Assembly (NCBI GenBank): GCA_031216915.1 | Contig: CM062289.1 | Location: forward strand, 450,126,866 to 450,190,865 | Direction: 5' to 3' | Length of the DNA: 64,000 nt | Source: Pictodentalium vernedei | Lineage: Eukaryota; Mollusca; Scaphopoda; Dentaliida; Dentaliidae | Shown here: in pieces, positions 63,190 to 64,000 of the stretch | Layout: every line of letters starts with the position of its first letter | How positions within the stretch are numbered: position 1 is the first letter of the stretch | Made by a program: the position numbers and the translations under genes | Notes under the pieces: generated by a model | What the model was told of the DNA's origin: nothing | Seen by the model: the letters and a program-made list of their open reading frames with translations, nothing else | The model's database searches: none

Positions 63190-63515
63190 TTAAATTTTTT
63201 GCTGTATCATGGGACTAATCTCTGTAAGATTTGGCCCCCATCCGAGGTCTACCTGGGCTTCTGGCCCAGGTAGGTCTAATGAAGGGACATGGTCTGCTGA
63301 GACTAAAGTCGGTCCAGTAATTGGTGATTTCAAGTTATCAGAATCATAGAACATATTTTGAGCTTTACCAATCTACAGTCATCAGTCATTGGTGTATTTA
63401 CAGCTATAATTGGGGAAGTGACAGACTACACGTGAATGGGAATGAAGCTAATAAACGAACCGTGTATACTGTTAGAATTTGTACTGGATAATCAACTCTC
63501 TTTATATACTACAAG

Positions 63516-63865
63516 TGGCTCAGTTGGTAGAGGTGCGGGCTGCAAGCCGAGAGGTCCTCGGTTCGAATCCCAGCGGCAACCGCGTTGTGTCCTTGGGCAA
63601 GACACTTCACCCCCATTGCCCACGTGGGGGCACGGTGACGCTGTGTACTAAGGCGTACTGCACGTCGATGGTGCACCTGTCTTCAACCAATGCTAACCCT
63701 GCTTGTGTGGAGTTAGTATGTTGGTGAGCTGACAGTTGCTCACCGTTGCTCGGTGGTTCTCTCCGGGTACTCCGGCTTCCTCCACCCGTAAAACTGTCGT
63801 GGTCATGATTAGCCATTGTGCAGAAATATGTGACATTAAACACCAATAAATAAATAATAAATAAA
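63516..63865 (+). mobile_element. SINE-1, type-1 head, T1 tail, 13-bp target duplication
   Basis: TATATACTACAAG occurs at 63503-63515 and 63866-63878. The copy begins at TGGCTCAGTTGG, slightly 5' truncated, and keeps both Pol III boxes. Confidence 0.92.
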
Positions 63866-64000
63866 TATATACTACAAGTTCACAGACGACAAACAGAGGT
63901 GCTGGAATGCAATTTGGAAGAGGGGCATCGTCATCTCTACCCTTAGCCTGAAATAACCAATATTAAAGCCGGATCAAACAGATTAGTGTAAAAAGAAACG

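Overview
This is eukaryotic, almost certainly metazoan, DNA. It has no operons, ribosome binding sites or dense coding. It does have spliceosomal-type exon edges, tRNA-derived SINEs with target-site duplications, a non-LTR retrotransposon, and many TTAA-flanked and 8-bp-TSD DNA transposon remnants. The repeat mix (TTAA-type MITEs, hAT MITEs with TAGGGCTGTCACG ends, modular SINEs) fits a marine invertebrate. I cannot name the species or phylum from sequence alone. Very little cellular coding sequence is visible: the window reads as intergenic or intronic DNA built from nested mobile elements.

Possible cellular genes. Two exons with matching protein sequence lie on the + strand 22 kb apart (25757-26083 and 47879-48211). 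Both begin directly after a pyrimidine-rich tract and CAG, in the same phase, and share a core of about 45 residues (YIVHP, WVSENV, PWPWEQP, YRV). They look like paralogous exons, or alternative last exons, of an unrecognised gene. A short downstream exon with a stop and AATAAA follows the second one (48279-48333). Two promoter-like patches are visible: an RFX/YY1-motif patch at 11660-12230, and a duplicated octamer/CCAAT module with a TATA box at 14476-14670. No product is tied to either.

Retroelements. One 5'-truncated LINE lies on the - strand (48848-52320, endonuclease plus reverse transcriptase, one frameshift). There is also a LINE 3'-end fragment (28858-28995) and a LINE C-terminal zinc-knuckle remnant (43934-44290). 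A tRNA-derived SINE family has about 25 copies. It comes with three head types and two unrelated 3' tails (T1 and T2). Many copies have exact 12-15 bp target duplications. T1 is shared with a second repeat family (S2, eight or more copies).

DNA elements. Two related families of TTAA-flanked, piggyBac-like MITEs (PB-A and PB-B) have CCCTTTACC ends and a long central hairpin; about 25 full or partial copies are spread over the whole window. hAT-type MITEs carry 8-bp duplications (five or more families). A 1.18-kb fold-back element sits at 26120-27302. A 68-bp nearly perfect palindrome family (Pal68) occurs seven times, in two sequence types that keep their pairing. Smaller palindromic families (P4, P5, R4) are also present. 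Nesting gives a relative age order: SINEs lie inside PB-A (58036, 62829), hAT MITEs inside an old SINE (47057, 47347), PB-A inside a hAT element (23624) and inside P5 (25343), and a GTAC-flanked MITE inside a SINE (4008).

Region by region: 1-9 kb mixed hAT, SINE and Pal68; 9-12.3 kb SINEs then the RFX/YY1 patch; 12.6-17.8 kb fold-backs, PB elements and the CCAAT/octamer module; 18-24 kb SINEs, PB and hAT; 25-27.4 kb first exon and the fold-back; 28-36 kb SINE/S2, PB and microsatellites; 36.8-44.3 kb PB, S2 and SINE remnants; 44.3-48.7 kb nested SINE/hAT and the second exon; 48.8-52.3 kb LINE; 52.5-56 kb degenerate tandem cluster; 56-64 kb P4, R4, PB and young SINEs.
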